This document shows, one piece after another, positions 1-9,196 of a stretch of DNA of 64,000 nucleotides. The notes below the pieces were generated by a model. The model had not been told where the DNA came from. It ran no database searches and saw nothing but the letters and a program-made list of their open reading frames with translations. Both the position numbers and the translations under genes were made by a program. The stretch is from assembly GCA_019914945.1 (NCBI GenBank), contig CM034101.1, forward strand, positions 7,637,188 through 7,701,187, written 5' to 3'. The DNA is from Typha latifolia (lineage: Eukaryota; Streptophyta; Magnoliopsida; Poales; Typhaceae). Each line of letters begins with the position of its first letter. Position 1 is the stretch's first letter.

Positions 1-1470
1 ACCTCTCGTCTAGAAAGTTGTGTGTACTCCCTAAATCGATGAGAATGTGCATACAATGCTTTCTAACGAGTCCGTCTACTCGTAACGTCCTCGGCGGGGA
101 AGTACCCAAATATGCATGCATCGATATTTCAACTTGGATATCTTCCTCCACGCCCTCCTCAACGGTCTCATCATGGACCACCTCTGAACACTCTCCATCA
201 TCAACAACCTCATCATCCTCCTCAATACCGTCGATAAGCATCACACTCCCGATCGATTTAGAACACCGATGACTAGGTGTAAAACACTCATCACATCGAA
301 AGCAAAGCCCCTTCGCTCTTCGCTCCTCCACCAAGGCAGGTGTGAGAGTTTGAATGAGGGTCTTGTGCCTCCTCTAACATCGGAAGAAGGTCTCAAAGGT
401 GGTCATGGTCTAGTACTCGCAGCCGCTGTTTTAGAAACTGTAGAATTTCCAGCCGACGTTCTAAGTGTAAACCGCCCATTTCGGTTGCCCCAATTGGTTT
501 TCGCTGCCATCTTTAGAGCCTTATATTTTTGCTCCATCCTCGCGGCCTTCTCAAAAGCCTCCTCAAGAGTAGTAGGATATAGAGCACAAATATCTGATTG
601 TATCTCATCCCACAGCTCTGAAATAAATGTACTCATCAATGTCCATTCGAGCCACAATGGCTCGCAATGACTACTAACTCTTTCAAACTCAGCTTGGTAC
701 TCCAATACGGTTGTCCTCTAAACCATCTTGCTTAATGTGACAGCAAAATCTTTATTTGCTGATGTCCCAAATCTGCGTATAATCCTCCTACAAAAATTAG
801 CCATCCGGTAAATCTACCACTAGGAAGAATTGATCTATACCAATGCAATGCCGTTCCTTAGAGGTGAAAGCTTGCCATTTGGACTTTTGCATCTTCCGCT
901 ATACCTTGACAATCAAAATATTGTTCAACTTGAAACACCCAATCCATTGGATCACCGCCTTGGAATTTTGGAAAGTCCAAGCATGCGGTTCTCCCCCGAA
1001 TAGCATTGTCGGGTTCGCGAAAGATCCTTGGTTCAAGTCTAAACCTTTATGTAGGTTAATCACCCTCTCTAAATCCTTGAGCACGTCCATCACCATTTCC
1101 ATAGAGATCAACCTCATCGACGAAGCGCACCGGTGTCGCACGCCTCTCGGGTCCACCACCGCCGGTCTTGGGTTTTGCAACGGAGGTGGGGAATGATGTA
1201 TGGACATAGGTAAGAGGGGATCATTGACACTCGCATGACACACCTGGACCTATGGGGTATATGTTCGATGGGGTCCCACCACTAGTCCTTCTTGAAACTC
1301 CGATCACCATCGAGGAGATAATGAATCAAATCAGTTACTAACATATTCTTTGAAATCATTGTGATCCTATTGAATTGAGTCAACTCTATGCATCAATGTA
1401 TAGAACATACCCATAATTTCATCCATATTCGCACTCATGGGCGTTGGTTGACTCGGTCCTACCGTGGTCA
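1..1470 (-). pseudogene. Decayed Ty3/Gypsy gag and start of protease
   Basis: Read on the minus strand this is the gag polyprotein of a plant Ty3/Gypsy retrotransposon, broken by stops and frameshifts. The N-terminus lies at about 1370-1470 (ending near DEIMGMFYTLMHRVDSIQ). The start of the gag domain is around 899-960 (QWIGCFKLNN, a degraded form of the usual QWIF.VEQYF). A 100-codon open gag stretch is at 403-705 (YQAEFERVSSH, LMSTFISEL, LEEAFEKAARMEQK). A CX2C zinc-knuckle remnant (LCFRCDECFTPSHRC) lies near 270-315. The first 60 bases encode a retropepsin-like motif in which the usual D-S/T-G reads D-L-G, so that enzyme would be inactive as seen. Gag packages element RNA. It belongs with the primer-site array and LTR to its right and continues past the left edge. 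Confidence 0.8.
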
Positions 1471-1602
1471 CTCCAAAGGAATCGACCTCATGGTTAGGGC
1501 CATCGTGGATTGAGTCCTCCCTTGTCGATGTGCTCTCCATAGGTTTCCTTGTTGATGTCATCTTTCTTGTTTCAACCATTAATGGAGGTCTGAGGTTCGT
1601 CT

Positions 1603-1738
1603 GCTCTAATACTAATTTGATAGGCTCTGATACTAATTGATAGGCTCTGATACCATTTTGATAGGCTCTCATACCAATTGTTAAGCTCTGATACCAATTT
1701 GTTAAGCTCTGATACCAATTAATAAGTTCTTCAACCAA
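1603..1738 (-). repeat. Tandem array of seven primer-binding-site units
   Basis: Seven head-to-tail units begin at 1603, 1624, 1644, 1665, 1685, 1706 and 1726, so the period is 20-21 bp. On the minus strand each unit has the form spacer (CTATCAA or TTAACAA) followed by a version of TGGTATCAGAGC, the usual plant primer-binding site complementary to the 3' end of initiator tRNA-Met. Units 3, 5 and 6 match it exactly, 1, 2 and 4 differ by one or two bases, and 7 is heavily degraded. The array sits between an LTR end on its right and gag on its left, exactly where a single primer site belongs. Confidence 0.85.
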
Positions 1739-1740
1739 AG

Positions 1741-2285
1741 ATAAGCTATGCAATGATTCCTTCAAGATCTGAATGTATTACAGGAATCAGTTTGCACGAC
1801 CGTAGAAAACTATTCGTCAAATATTCTCATGTAGTTAGAAAATTATGAAACCAATTGGGTTAGATCTATAATTTCCTAATATATAATTGTTTTATTTATG
1901 CCCTTTGTATATTCGAACTATAGCAGGGACGAAAATACGGAATAATATGGGTGATGGTGGTGGTGACGGGTGGAGTGGATGTTAGGGTTATGGATGGGTA
2001 TGGAGATGAAAGTGGATGGTGGATGTGATTACTTAATATAGACGAAGGGAACAAAGTGGTCAAGATACCAAAGAAGAGGGGTAGCTCGACAGTCGAGGGA
2101 GATTAGAAGTTAGGAGAAGCTTTGCCAATGGTAGAGGTGGAAGGATGGTGAAGAGGGAGAAGCGAAAAGTCTAGAGAGAAGATAAGAGGCAAGAAATCAA
2201 TAATCTAATAGCATAAAAAATTTGGCTGCCATCCACATATATATAGAGGCTAGCCAATAAGTCCTAAAAAATATGAAATCCTAAT
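1741..2285 (-). mobile_element. LTR remnant of the minus-strand Gypsy element
   Basis: This non-coding stretch lies directly upstream (minus-strand sense) of the primer-site array. Its inner 150 bp resemble the LTR end at about 34560-34680 on the plus strand (shared words such as gcataaata, gtgcaaactg and tcctgt), so the two are the same LTR family. A TATA-like run, read TATATATGTGGATGG on the minus strand, lies near 2236-2248 and matches the TATA context CTATATATATGTGGAGG of the LTR at 7132. The U3 part is missing because the next element begins near 2290-2319. The exact LTR ends cannot be fixed. Confidence 0.6.
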
Positions 2286-2318
2286 TCTACGGGATTCCCG
2301 TCGATCGCAATATGAAAT

Positions 2319-2892
2319 CCTTCGTCTTCTTCGCTCCCGTTCTCTCAATCCCCGGCGACGCCGCTTCTAACCTCCCTCGTTCGGCTAATCACCCTAGTCC
2401 CTTAGGGGTGGCCCTCTTCTCCCCCTTCGTCCAATCTATCCCACACTTGCCCTAATCCTTCCATCAACTACAACCCTTCCACCATCACTTTTTACCGGTG
2501 CCACCACATTAACGCCGGTCCTCCACCATCCACCATTACCTAGGATCTCGTGCCTCCATCCACGGATCCAAAACAAAGCATCCTGATGTTCGTCTACTAA
2601 ACGAACGATATGTCGAGATCCCCAACTCCGATTCGCTGGAAACTTGATTTGTTGGAAAGCTCTTTTTCGGGCTAAAACATATCAAAATTTCACGTCGATC
2701 CGACGGCGGAATATTTCGGGATCTTATTTCAAAGTTCTGTGCAAGATCTAGTCCAGATCTGAGAATTGGAAAAGATCGATCTTTAGCCCCAAAGACGTGA
2801 TCGTATCAATCTGGTATCAGAGCTCCATAGCCAGAGGTGTGATCATATCAAGCTGGTATCAGAGCCTTAGCCCCAAAGAGAAGATCGTATCA
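2319..2892 (+). mobile_element. Truncated Gypsy LTR (R/U5) with three tandem LTR ends and two primer sites
   Basis: From 2319 the sequence is a diverged plus-strand copy of the LTR of the complete element at 28028-33189, lacking U3. The LTR terminus (GATCGTATCA or GATCATATCA) occurs three times, ending at 2808, 2850 and 2892, exactly 42 bp apart. After the first two termini come 3 nt and the tRNA-iMet site TGGTATCAGAGC (2812-2823 and 2854-2865). After the third there is no primer site, so the array is cut there. The complete element has the same 42-bp unit twice. Upstream U3 is lost where this copy abuts the oppositely oriented LTR. Confidence 0.85.
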
Positions 2893-2952
2893 ATGCAATA
2901 AGAAAAGATCCTATTTAAATGTATCATATCGCCGATTTGTGCAAAAGGGAGA

Positions 2953-3450
2953 CTAAAAACAGCGATGTCGATGCCTTATCCAGATGCCTGAACCCAGCCG
3001 AGTTGGCCTACAAGAATGATCCGGAAGCTAAGAATATGATGACGACCTTGCTGCAGATCCTAATTGTAAACAAGGGGTGTTGATGAGGGACGGACTCTTG
3101 TTAGACAAGGGAAAGATCATTGTTCCAGTTGACCGTCAATTGCGCTTGGAGTTAATGCGTCACTTCCATGATTCTCCTATGGCTAGACATGAACGGGTGT
3201 TACGCACCTAAAAAAGGTTGAGTCAGAGTTGTATATGGGATGGGATGAAGAAGGATGTGTAGGCCTATGTCAAGTTTTGTGAAGTGTGCCAAAGGACAAA
3301 GACGGAGTCGGCCAAACCTGCTCGATTGCTTCAACCGCTTTCCATTCTGACCAAGGTTTGGGAGGATGTTGCCGTGGATTTCATTGATGGCCTACCCAAG
3401 GCCAAGGGAGATTATATTATATTGGTAGTGGTAGATTGCCTCAGTAAGTA
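2953..3450 (+). pseudogene. Gypsy RNase H tail and integrase N-terminal half
   Basis: The start encodes the end of RNase H (SDVDALSRCLNPAEL, cf. the family's ADALSR). About 30 codons later comes the integrase zinc-binding region: H residues in LMRHFHDSPMARH and the CX2C pair in FCEVCQRTK. The start of the catalytic core follows (VDFIDGLPKAKGDYI). Several internal stops make it a pseudogene. Gag, protease and RT are absent between this block and the LTR at 2319-2892, implying a large internal deletion. The frame stops at the serine-lysine-tyrosine codons before 3450 and resumes at 6138, after the inserted LTR-like element. Confidence 0.85.
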
Positions 3451-6132
3451 TGTCTAACACCCCAAATATTATAAATAAAAAAATCCCGTGACGCACACGC
3501 GGAGCGCGTGCGTCACAGGCACCTGCCACTCTGCCCCCTCCTCCTCTTCTTCTTCTTCTTCCCCTTCCCTTGCCGTGCACGCCATCTCTCTTATCCTCTT
3601 ATCCCCTTCCCATCGCCGCAGCCACCTCGATCCTCCCCCCCCCCCCCATTTTTCCTCCTCCACCGCATTGCCTCTCTCCCTCTCTCTCATGGTTGCCGAC
3701 GCCAGAGCCGACAGACTCGGAGCCGCCGAAGCTCGGACCGAGAGCGTTCGAGCTTGCCGACCAACCGCTCTCTTTTTCTGTAAGCCACCCTACCCCCCCT
3801 GCCATTAAATTCTGTAGTATAACCCCCCTCCTTCCTCTTTCTTTTCCTTTCCCCTCTTTCCTTTTTCTTTCCCTTTTTCCCTTTTCACTTACCCGCCGAC
3901 CTCGCGCTGCGCCGCCAGCCTCGTGGCCGTGTCGTCGGCCTCGCGCTACGCCGTCGGCCTCGTGCCGCAGCCCCGCAACCTCGTGGACCCCTCTCCTCGC
4001 CTCGACCTCCTTCCATCGGGAGGAGATGGGGTGGAGGGGTGGGGGGTATAACCCCCACCCATTTCCCCCTTACTGGGCTGCAGTGGTCTGCAGCCCACTA
4101 AGCTGGTATTGGGGTGGGCTGCAGACCGCAGCCCACCAGCTCGGTCTGTGTGGGCTGCAGGCCACAACCCACCTGGCCTTGGATCCGAGTGGGCTGCAGG
4201 TTGCAGCCCATTAGCCCATTGTTGGGTGGGCTGCAGTCTGCAGCCCACTATTCCAACCTTGGTGGGCTGTGGCTGGGCCCCCAGCCCACCAAGGCCCTAT
4301 TTGCTTTTTCGGTTGGGTTTGAGCCTACCCATTGCCTCTAGCCTAGCCCATTTGGGGTCATTTGGACCCTATAACCCTGTTTATCTTTTTCACGTGATTT
4401 GATTAGCCTGATCCCTCGTAATGACAATCTAGTATCATGTGAATTTTGGGATAACATAAGACTCCTAGGAGACCCTTGACTCATGTATTTTACCAAACAT
4501 AAATGCGCTAATAAGATAATTAATTCTATTAGTTCACTAATCTTACGTATGGCTTACTTGCGTGAATTAATAGGATTGACACCACGTGAGGAGGATTTTG
4601 GGTTTCCGGAGGAGCTGGCTAGCTGACGAGTTTTACCTTACTATGGAGACCCCCTCCAAGCGAGTAGAGTTATACAAATCTAGAATAACATAATTACAGT
4701 CATTATATCTGTCATGACACTATAGGAAATGTCGGTATTAATGCATGCAGTTAGTACACCATGTTATATCTTTTGCATATGTAGTTATTGATAACCTGCT
4801 CAGCATTATATTATTAGAATGTTAATGTAGCATAAACATTAGTGTGGTAATGTTTTACATGTGTCCTGTATGGTATACCATTGCATAGATGTATGATTAC
4901 TGTGAATATAGGATGTAATGATCATGATGACTATAACATGCTTTATACACTCATAAACACTGCACCCTTCCACCTATCAGTAGTAGCCGAATTCTGACTA
5001 GGCAGTACCCTTACTCACTCAGCCTAGGGTTAAGGGTAGAGTGTATCTTATATGACTATACTATTAGCGGCCTACACCTGAGGTCGGGAAGCCTGTGTGG
5101 CATTCAGTTAGTTATACTACATAGTTAGGACTAGATTATGATGATAGAAGAACATGATTATAAGGCGGGGATTATCTCTAGCAGTACCCGACGACGCAGG
5201 GTTAGGGCGTCTGTTGATGAGCCGAGGGCTCCCAATTCTCCCGCCGAGGGCGGTGATGATTTAGAGAGAGTGAGATATGTGCTTACGACCGGGGTCCTGA
5301 GTCTGATGGCCACAGACAACCGGTCACATGTAGTGTCGCCATACACGTGTAGGTGACATTACCGCTAGATGTGTATATATGCCCCCTTGATGTATGAGAT
5401 GATGGATGATTGTTTCTTAAGAGTATTTACCCTGTGTGGTGAATAGCTCGGTGAGCGATGATAAGTATGATTAATGCTTTGGTAGGCCTGAGATGACTAA
5501 ACTGCTATTTTATTGCTATGCATAATATGTAAAACCTATGATTGAGATGTGTACGAATAAGATATTGTATTAAGCTTTAGATTTGTGTGAACTTATCATG
5601 ATACGCTTAGGAATTAGCATGTTCCAGGATAGTGACTAGTAATCTTTATCGATTGCATTGATTTAGTAAATTGTGGTAAGTCTTTTCAATAAGCATATCG
5701 TTATCGTTAGCAAATATAGGCATACATTGGATATACACATGTGATTTCATTATTTTTAGATTGTATGGATCCTACTCGCTGGGTTGTAAGCTCACCACCT
5801 CATGGTGGTATTATTTTCAGAGCTAGGGGATGCAGGTGCGAGTAGCGAGGAGTAACTGCTTTTCCTTTTCAGTAGGTTTGTTAGTTGTGTTAAGCCCCTG
5901 CGAGGGCGTGATGACGATGTTGTATTTTGGACTTTAGCATTGTATTTTGGATGTATATTTGGAAGGCTTATTGTGGTCTGTGGACTTGTATCCGGACTCT
6001 TATAATTGAGTTTATTTATGGTGAAATTGTGTTGTTGTGTGCCTTGTGAAATTCTTGTACTGATAGGTCATGTGATGCACCGCGTGGGGGGATTTACCCA
6101 CGCGGTTTACACGCAAAGGTTTGGGTGTTTCA
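3451..6132 (+). mobile_element. LTR-like insertion (probable solo LTR, 2.7 kb) inside an integrase
   Basis: The insertion begins TGTCTAACACCCC and ends GGGTGTTTCA, the TG...CA layout of a large plant Gypsy LTR with AACACCC-type inverted ends. It contains no retroelement coding sequence. Target sequence is repeated at the borders: AGTATG occurs at 3447-3452 and 6132-6137, so the exact 5-bp duplication cannot be assigned cleanly to a TG...CA element. Dropping the insert plus one border repeat puts the integrase codons on either side back in frame. Internal features are a CT-rich GC-rich leader (3485-4020), repeated GGGCTGCA/GCAGCCC words (4075-4280), and a 9-bp-stem hairpin, CCGCGTGGG/CCCACGCGG, near 6079-6105. 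The ORFs inside are low-complexity and not credible genes. Confidence 0.75.
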
Positions 6133-6137
6133 GTATG

Positions 6138-7104
6138 CGCATTTTTCAGCCTTAGCGCATCCTTACACGGCGAAAAGGGTGGCTGAGGTCTATGTGCGCG
6201 ACGTGGCCAAGATGCATGGTATGCCAAAATCAATTGTTTCAGATCGTGATCCTATATTTGTGAGTCAATTTTGGTAGGAATTCTTTGCACTCTAAGGGAC
6301 TACCTTTTGGATGAGTTCAGCCTATCATCCTCAAACGGGCAAGCAATCCAAAGTGCTGAACCGTTGCATAGAGTTTTGTGGGCGAGCGACCACGACGGTG
6401 AATATCTTATTTGCCTTGGGCGGAATAGTCGTATAATACAATTTTTCATTCGGCCATTGGCATGACTCCATTTGAGGCTGTTTATAGACAACTCTCTCCT
6501 ACCTTATAGACATACTTGCCATCAGCTTGAATAGAGCAAATCGAGGTAGATGCTATTTTGAGAGACAGTGATGGAGTGTTGAGGAGACTCAAAATACACT
6601 TAAAGGCTGCCCAAAATAGGATGAAGTAAGTTTACGACCAGAGGCACCAAGAAAGGTCCTTCTCGATTGGGGATTGGGTCTTCATCAAACTCCAACCATA
6701 TCGACAAAGCTCAGTTAGACCAATTCTCAATCAGAAGTTAGCTCCAAAATTTTATGGACCAAACTAGGAGATTGAGAGGATTGGACCGGTAGCCTATCGC
6801 CTTGACTTACCAGAGGAGGCACAGATATACCTAGTATTTCATATTTTGAATCTCAAGGCTCGAGTTCCCCATACCGAGCCCATCGGAGGTGTTCCACGCA
6901 AACCAACGATGACGGAAGCCAAAAAGTTTGAATCCGAACCAAATATCCCTACTCCAGTTCGGATCCTAGCTCGCCGACACACTCGAGTTTAGGACGAGTG
7001 GATGACTGAGATTTTGGTGGAGTGGCAAGGACGCCTAGTGGGGGAGGCGACATGGATGCCGGAAGCTGACTTCATGGACCGTTACCTTGAGCTGACACCT
7101 TGAG
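6138..7104 (+). pseudogene. Gypsy integrase core and C-terminal (chromodomain-like) half
   Basis: This continues the integrase interrupted at 3450: YTAKRVAEVYVRDVAKMHG, then SIVSDRDPIFVSQFW carrying the second catalytic aspartate, then AYHPQTGKQSKVLNR with the glutamate of the usual Q-T/S-E motif apparently lost. Later come the linker ([21 protein letters not shown]), KFYGP and YRLDLPEEAQIYLVFH. The end resembles the chromodomain-like tail of chromoviruses (ILVEWQGRLVGEATWMPEADF). There are numerous stops and frameshifts. It runs directly into the 3' LTR, with the conserved pol-tail/polypurine region at about 7100-7131 (tgagggcaagg). Confidence 0.88.
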
Positions 7105-7131
7105 GGCAAGGTGCACGAATGCATGGTGGAG

Positions 7132-7680
7132 TGATACGATTCGATCCATATTGGCTCCACGCGTGACATTGGGTTCATGGGAATGAGCCTATTTATCTAA
7201 TTTAGTAAGTAGAATCAATAAAATCTATTTTTGCCAGGGTGGTTCGAACGCCTGCATCACGTTCGCATCGATAGAGAACGGAATTGGCGCGTTCGAACGC
7301 ACCACGGTGAAAGTGTGGGTTAAGTTAGGAATTGTTAGGGTTGTTTGTGGTGTTTTTATGTTCATTATGGAGTCTTTAGGGTGAGCTCTATATATATGTG
7401 GAGGAAACCCTAATTGAGATTTTTTTTATCTAGATTGGAATTGGCTTTAGCCTCATCTCCTTCTCTCTTGATTCTACCCATTGGCACCCTCTCCCACCTC
7501 CCTTCTTCCACCGCCCAAGTCTTTGGTCAGTTTTATTCTAGCCTCTCACCTCCCTCTTCCACAGCAACTTCTCCCTCTAGACACTAAGATCTAATCCTAG
7601 CATCCATCTAACTATTGGAGGGCTATTAAGCTATAGAATTTAAGTGTCAGAATCGTTGGGATCAAATTAGGCCGGTTCGT
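7132..7680 (+). mobile_element. 3' Gypsy LTR (incomplete at its right end)
   Basis: It starts TGATACGATTCG right after the pol-tail motif, as in the complete element (TGATACGATTCG on the minus strand from 28953). It contains two TTCGAA-centred palindromes (7243-7248 and 7292-7297) upstream of a TATA box near 7389 (TATATATATG). From 7385 it matches the LTR at 37446-38216, for example ATGTGGAGGAAACC and GGCACCCTCTCCCACCTCC. The right end decays after about 7670 without a clear CA terminus. Confidence 0.75.
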
Positions 7681-8490
7681 AACATAAAATATATACTCTA
7701 ATTTTGAAAAGGTGTACACGAAAACCTAACAAAAAAATAGTATATATCACATATGTAAATTATGTGCAAAGACGATATGAAATGTGCATTTTATTTGGGG
7801 GATTTGCACTATAAACAATTGTAGATTATATATTTTCACTCTTACCCATTTTACCTTTACCTTATCGGTTTACCACATTTTTATGTAGAATGGTCATAAC
7901 ACCCGTGAACATATTTAGTGGAGAAAGTTGTCATCACCTACAATATCTAATCTAACTTACCCTACCTCACTCTCTCACTTCTCACCCAGCCGCCATTTTA
8001 GCTTTTTTCCAAACTCCTTCTTTTCCCTTCCCCAAATCAATCTTCACCCTCATCCTCTCCCATGGGCAACACGATCTTTCTCCTCAACAGCTAGGAAGTG
8101 CTAATAATCAATGGCGCAACAATGGGGACAACTGAGTGTGAACTCAATAAGAACTTGTCCCTCGCGTCAATCGTCTACCACATCGAAGATCGCACAAGAG
8201 TGTGCTTTGACGTGGAATGCGTGATGATGACTCCGTGGCTTTACCATATTGTCCCTCATCATCGCTAATACCTCAATCTCTACTACCACTTCGCCAACAC
8301 CAATGACACCTCCTGCTGAAAGCCGATGTAGATTTGTTACTAAATATTGTCGCAATATTGCTACAATATTGTTACTAAATATTGCCTAATTTTACTAGAT
8401 TTGTGTATTGTTATATAATTTTTGTTAGTTTGATTAGAAAATGATGTATATATTATAAATCTTGTTGTATTAAGTTCTTATAGTAATCTT

Positions 8491-8601
8491 ATAAATGGGT
8501 GAATCAGGTCAGTGTAAATGGGTGAATCTCATTGTGTAAATAGGTTAATCACGTCATGTAAATAGGTTAATCATGTCATATAAATGGGTTGACTATGTTG
8601 T
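8491..8601. repeat. 22-bp tandem repeat, five units
   Basis: Units start at 8491, 8514, 8536, 8558 and 8580 and follow the pattern GTAAATRGGTTAATCATGTCAT with drift. Repeats of the type 'aaatgggtt' are common inside plant hAT-like non-autonomous elements. The neighbouring text to about 8765 (ACCCGATTGCCACC) points the same way, but I cannot define both ends. Confidence 0.6.
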
Positions 8602-9061
8602 ATAAAGAATACAACTCATTTATTAAATAGGTTAAATGAATTGTATCTTTTTACCAATTAGTAAACGAGTCATGTTTGTATTTAGAAATTTAACCCGTTT
8701 AAGAAACGAGTCATATTCATATTTGTACTAACCTAATCCAATTCAAACTCGACTAATCCAACCCGATTGCCACCTTTTTTTTGTTTTAGAATAAGAAACT
8801 ATGCCAGCTTAGATTAGAATATGTCGACCAATAGATTCAGCCGAAGTATCAAAAAGAAAGAGAGAACACAACAATTGGGGGAGCTCCTCAGCAAACCTCA
8901 ACCAGCAAACCAAGAAGCCAACTGCCCCTGGTGTGCAGCCTAGTCTGCCACCCGGTTGCCACCCCTAGTGCCTATTGCCTGCTCGAACTATCCACCGCAA
9001 ATAGTCTGCAGTAACAACTGCAGGAAATTAAATACATTTAGAAATATTTGGAGCCCTCAAT

Positions 9062-9196
9062 TTGCTCAAATTAATTTTTAATCAAAAAAAATTGCTCAAA
9101 TTAATTTTTAATCAAAAAAAATTGCTCAAATTAATTTTTAATCAAAAAAAAATTGCTCAAATTAATTTTTAATCAAAAAAAAAATTGCTCAAATTA
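9062..9196. repeat. AT-rich minisatellite, 30-32 bp period
   Basis: Four full copies and one partial copy of a unit made of TTGCTCAAATTAATTTTTAA plus TC and an A-run. The A-run grows from 7 or 8 to about 10 across the array, typical of slippage in the homopolymer. No function is visible. Confidence 0.9.

Noticed and set aside
1603..1738. CRISPR-like array
   Set aside because: The period is 20-21 bp with no unique spacers, the genome is a plant, and the repeat is a tRNA primer-binding site.
2812..2865. tRNA gene fragments
   Set aside because: TGGTATCAGAGC is complementary to the tRNA 3' end and sits at LTR ends. No cloverleaf or A/B boxes are present.
3488..4402. Several overlapping ORFs of 70-214 codons
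   Set aside because: They lie inside an LTR-like insertion in Pro/Ser-rich or GGGCTGCA-repeat DNA, with no family resemblance and shadows on both strands.
9062..9196. CRISPR-like or satellite array
   Set aside because: Only about five units, no spacers, A-run slippage; an ordinary minisatellite.
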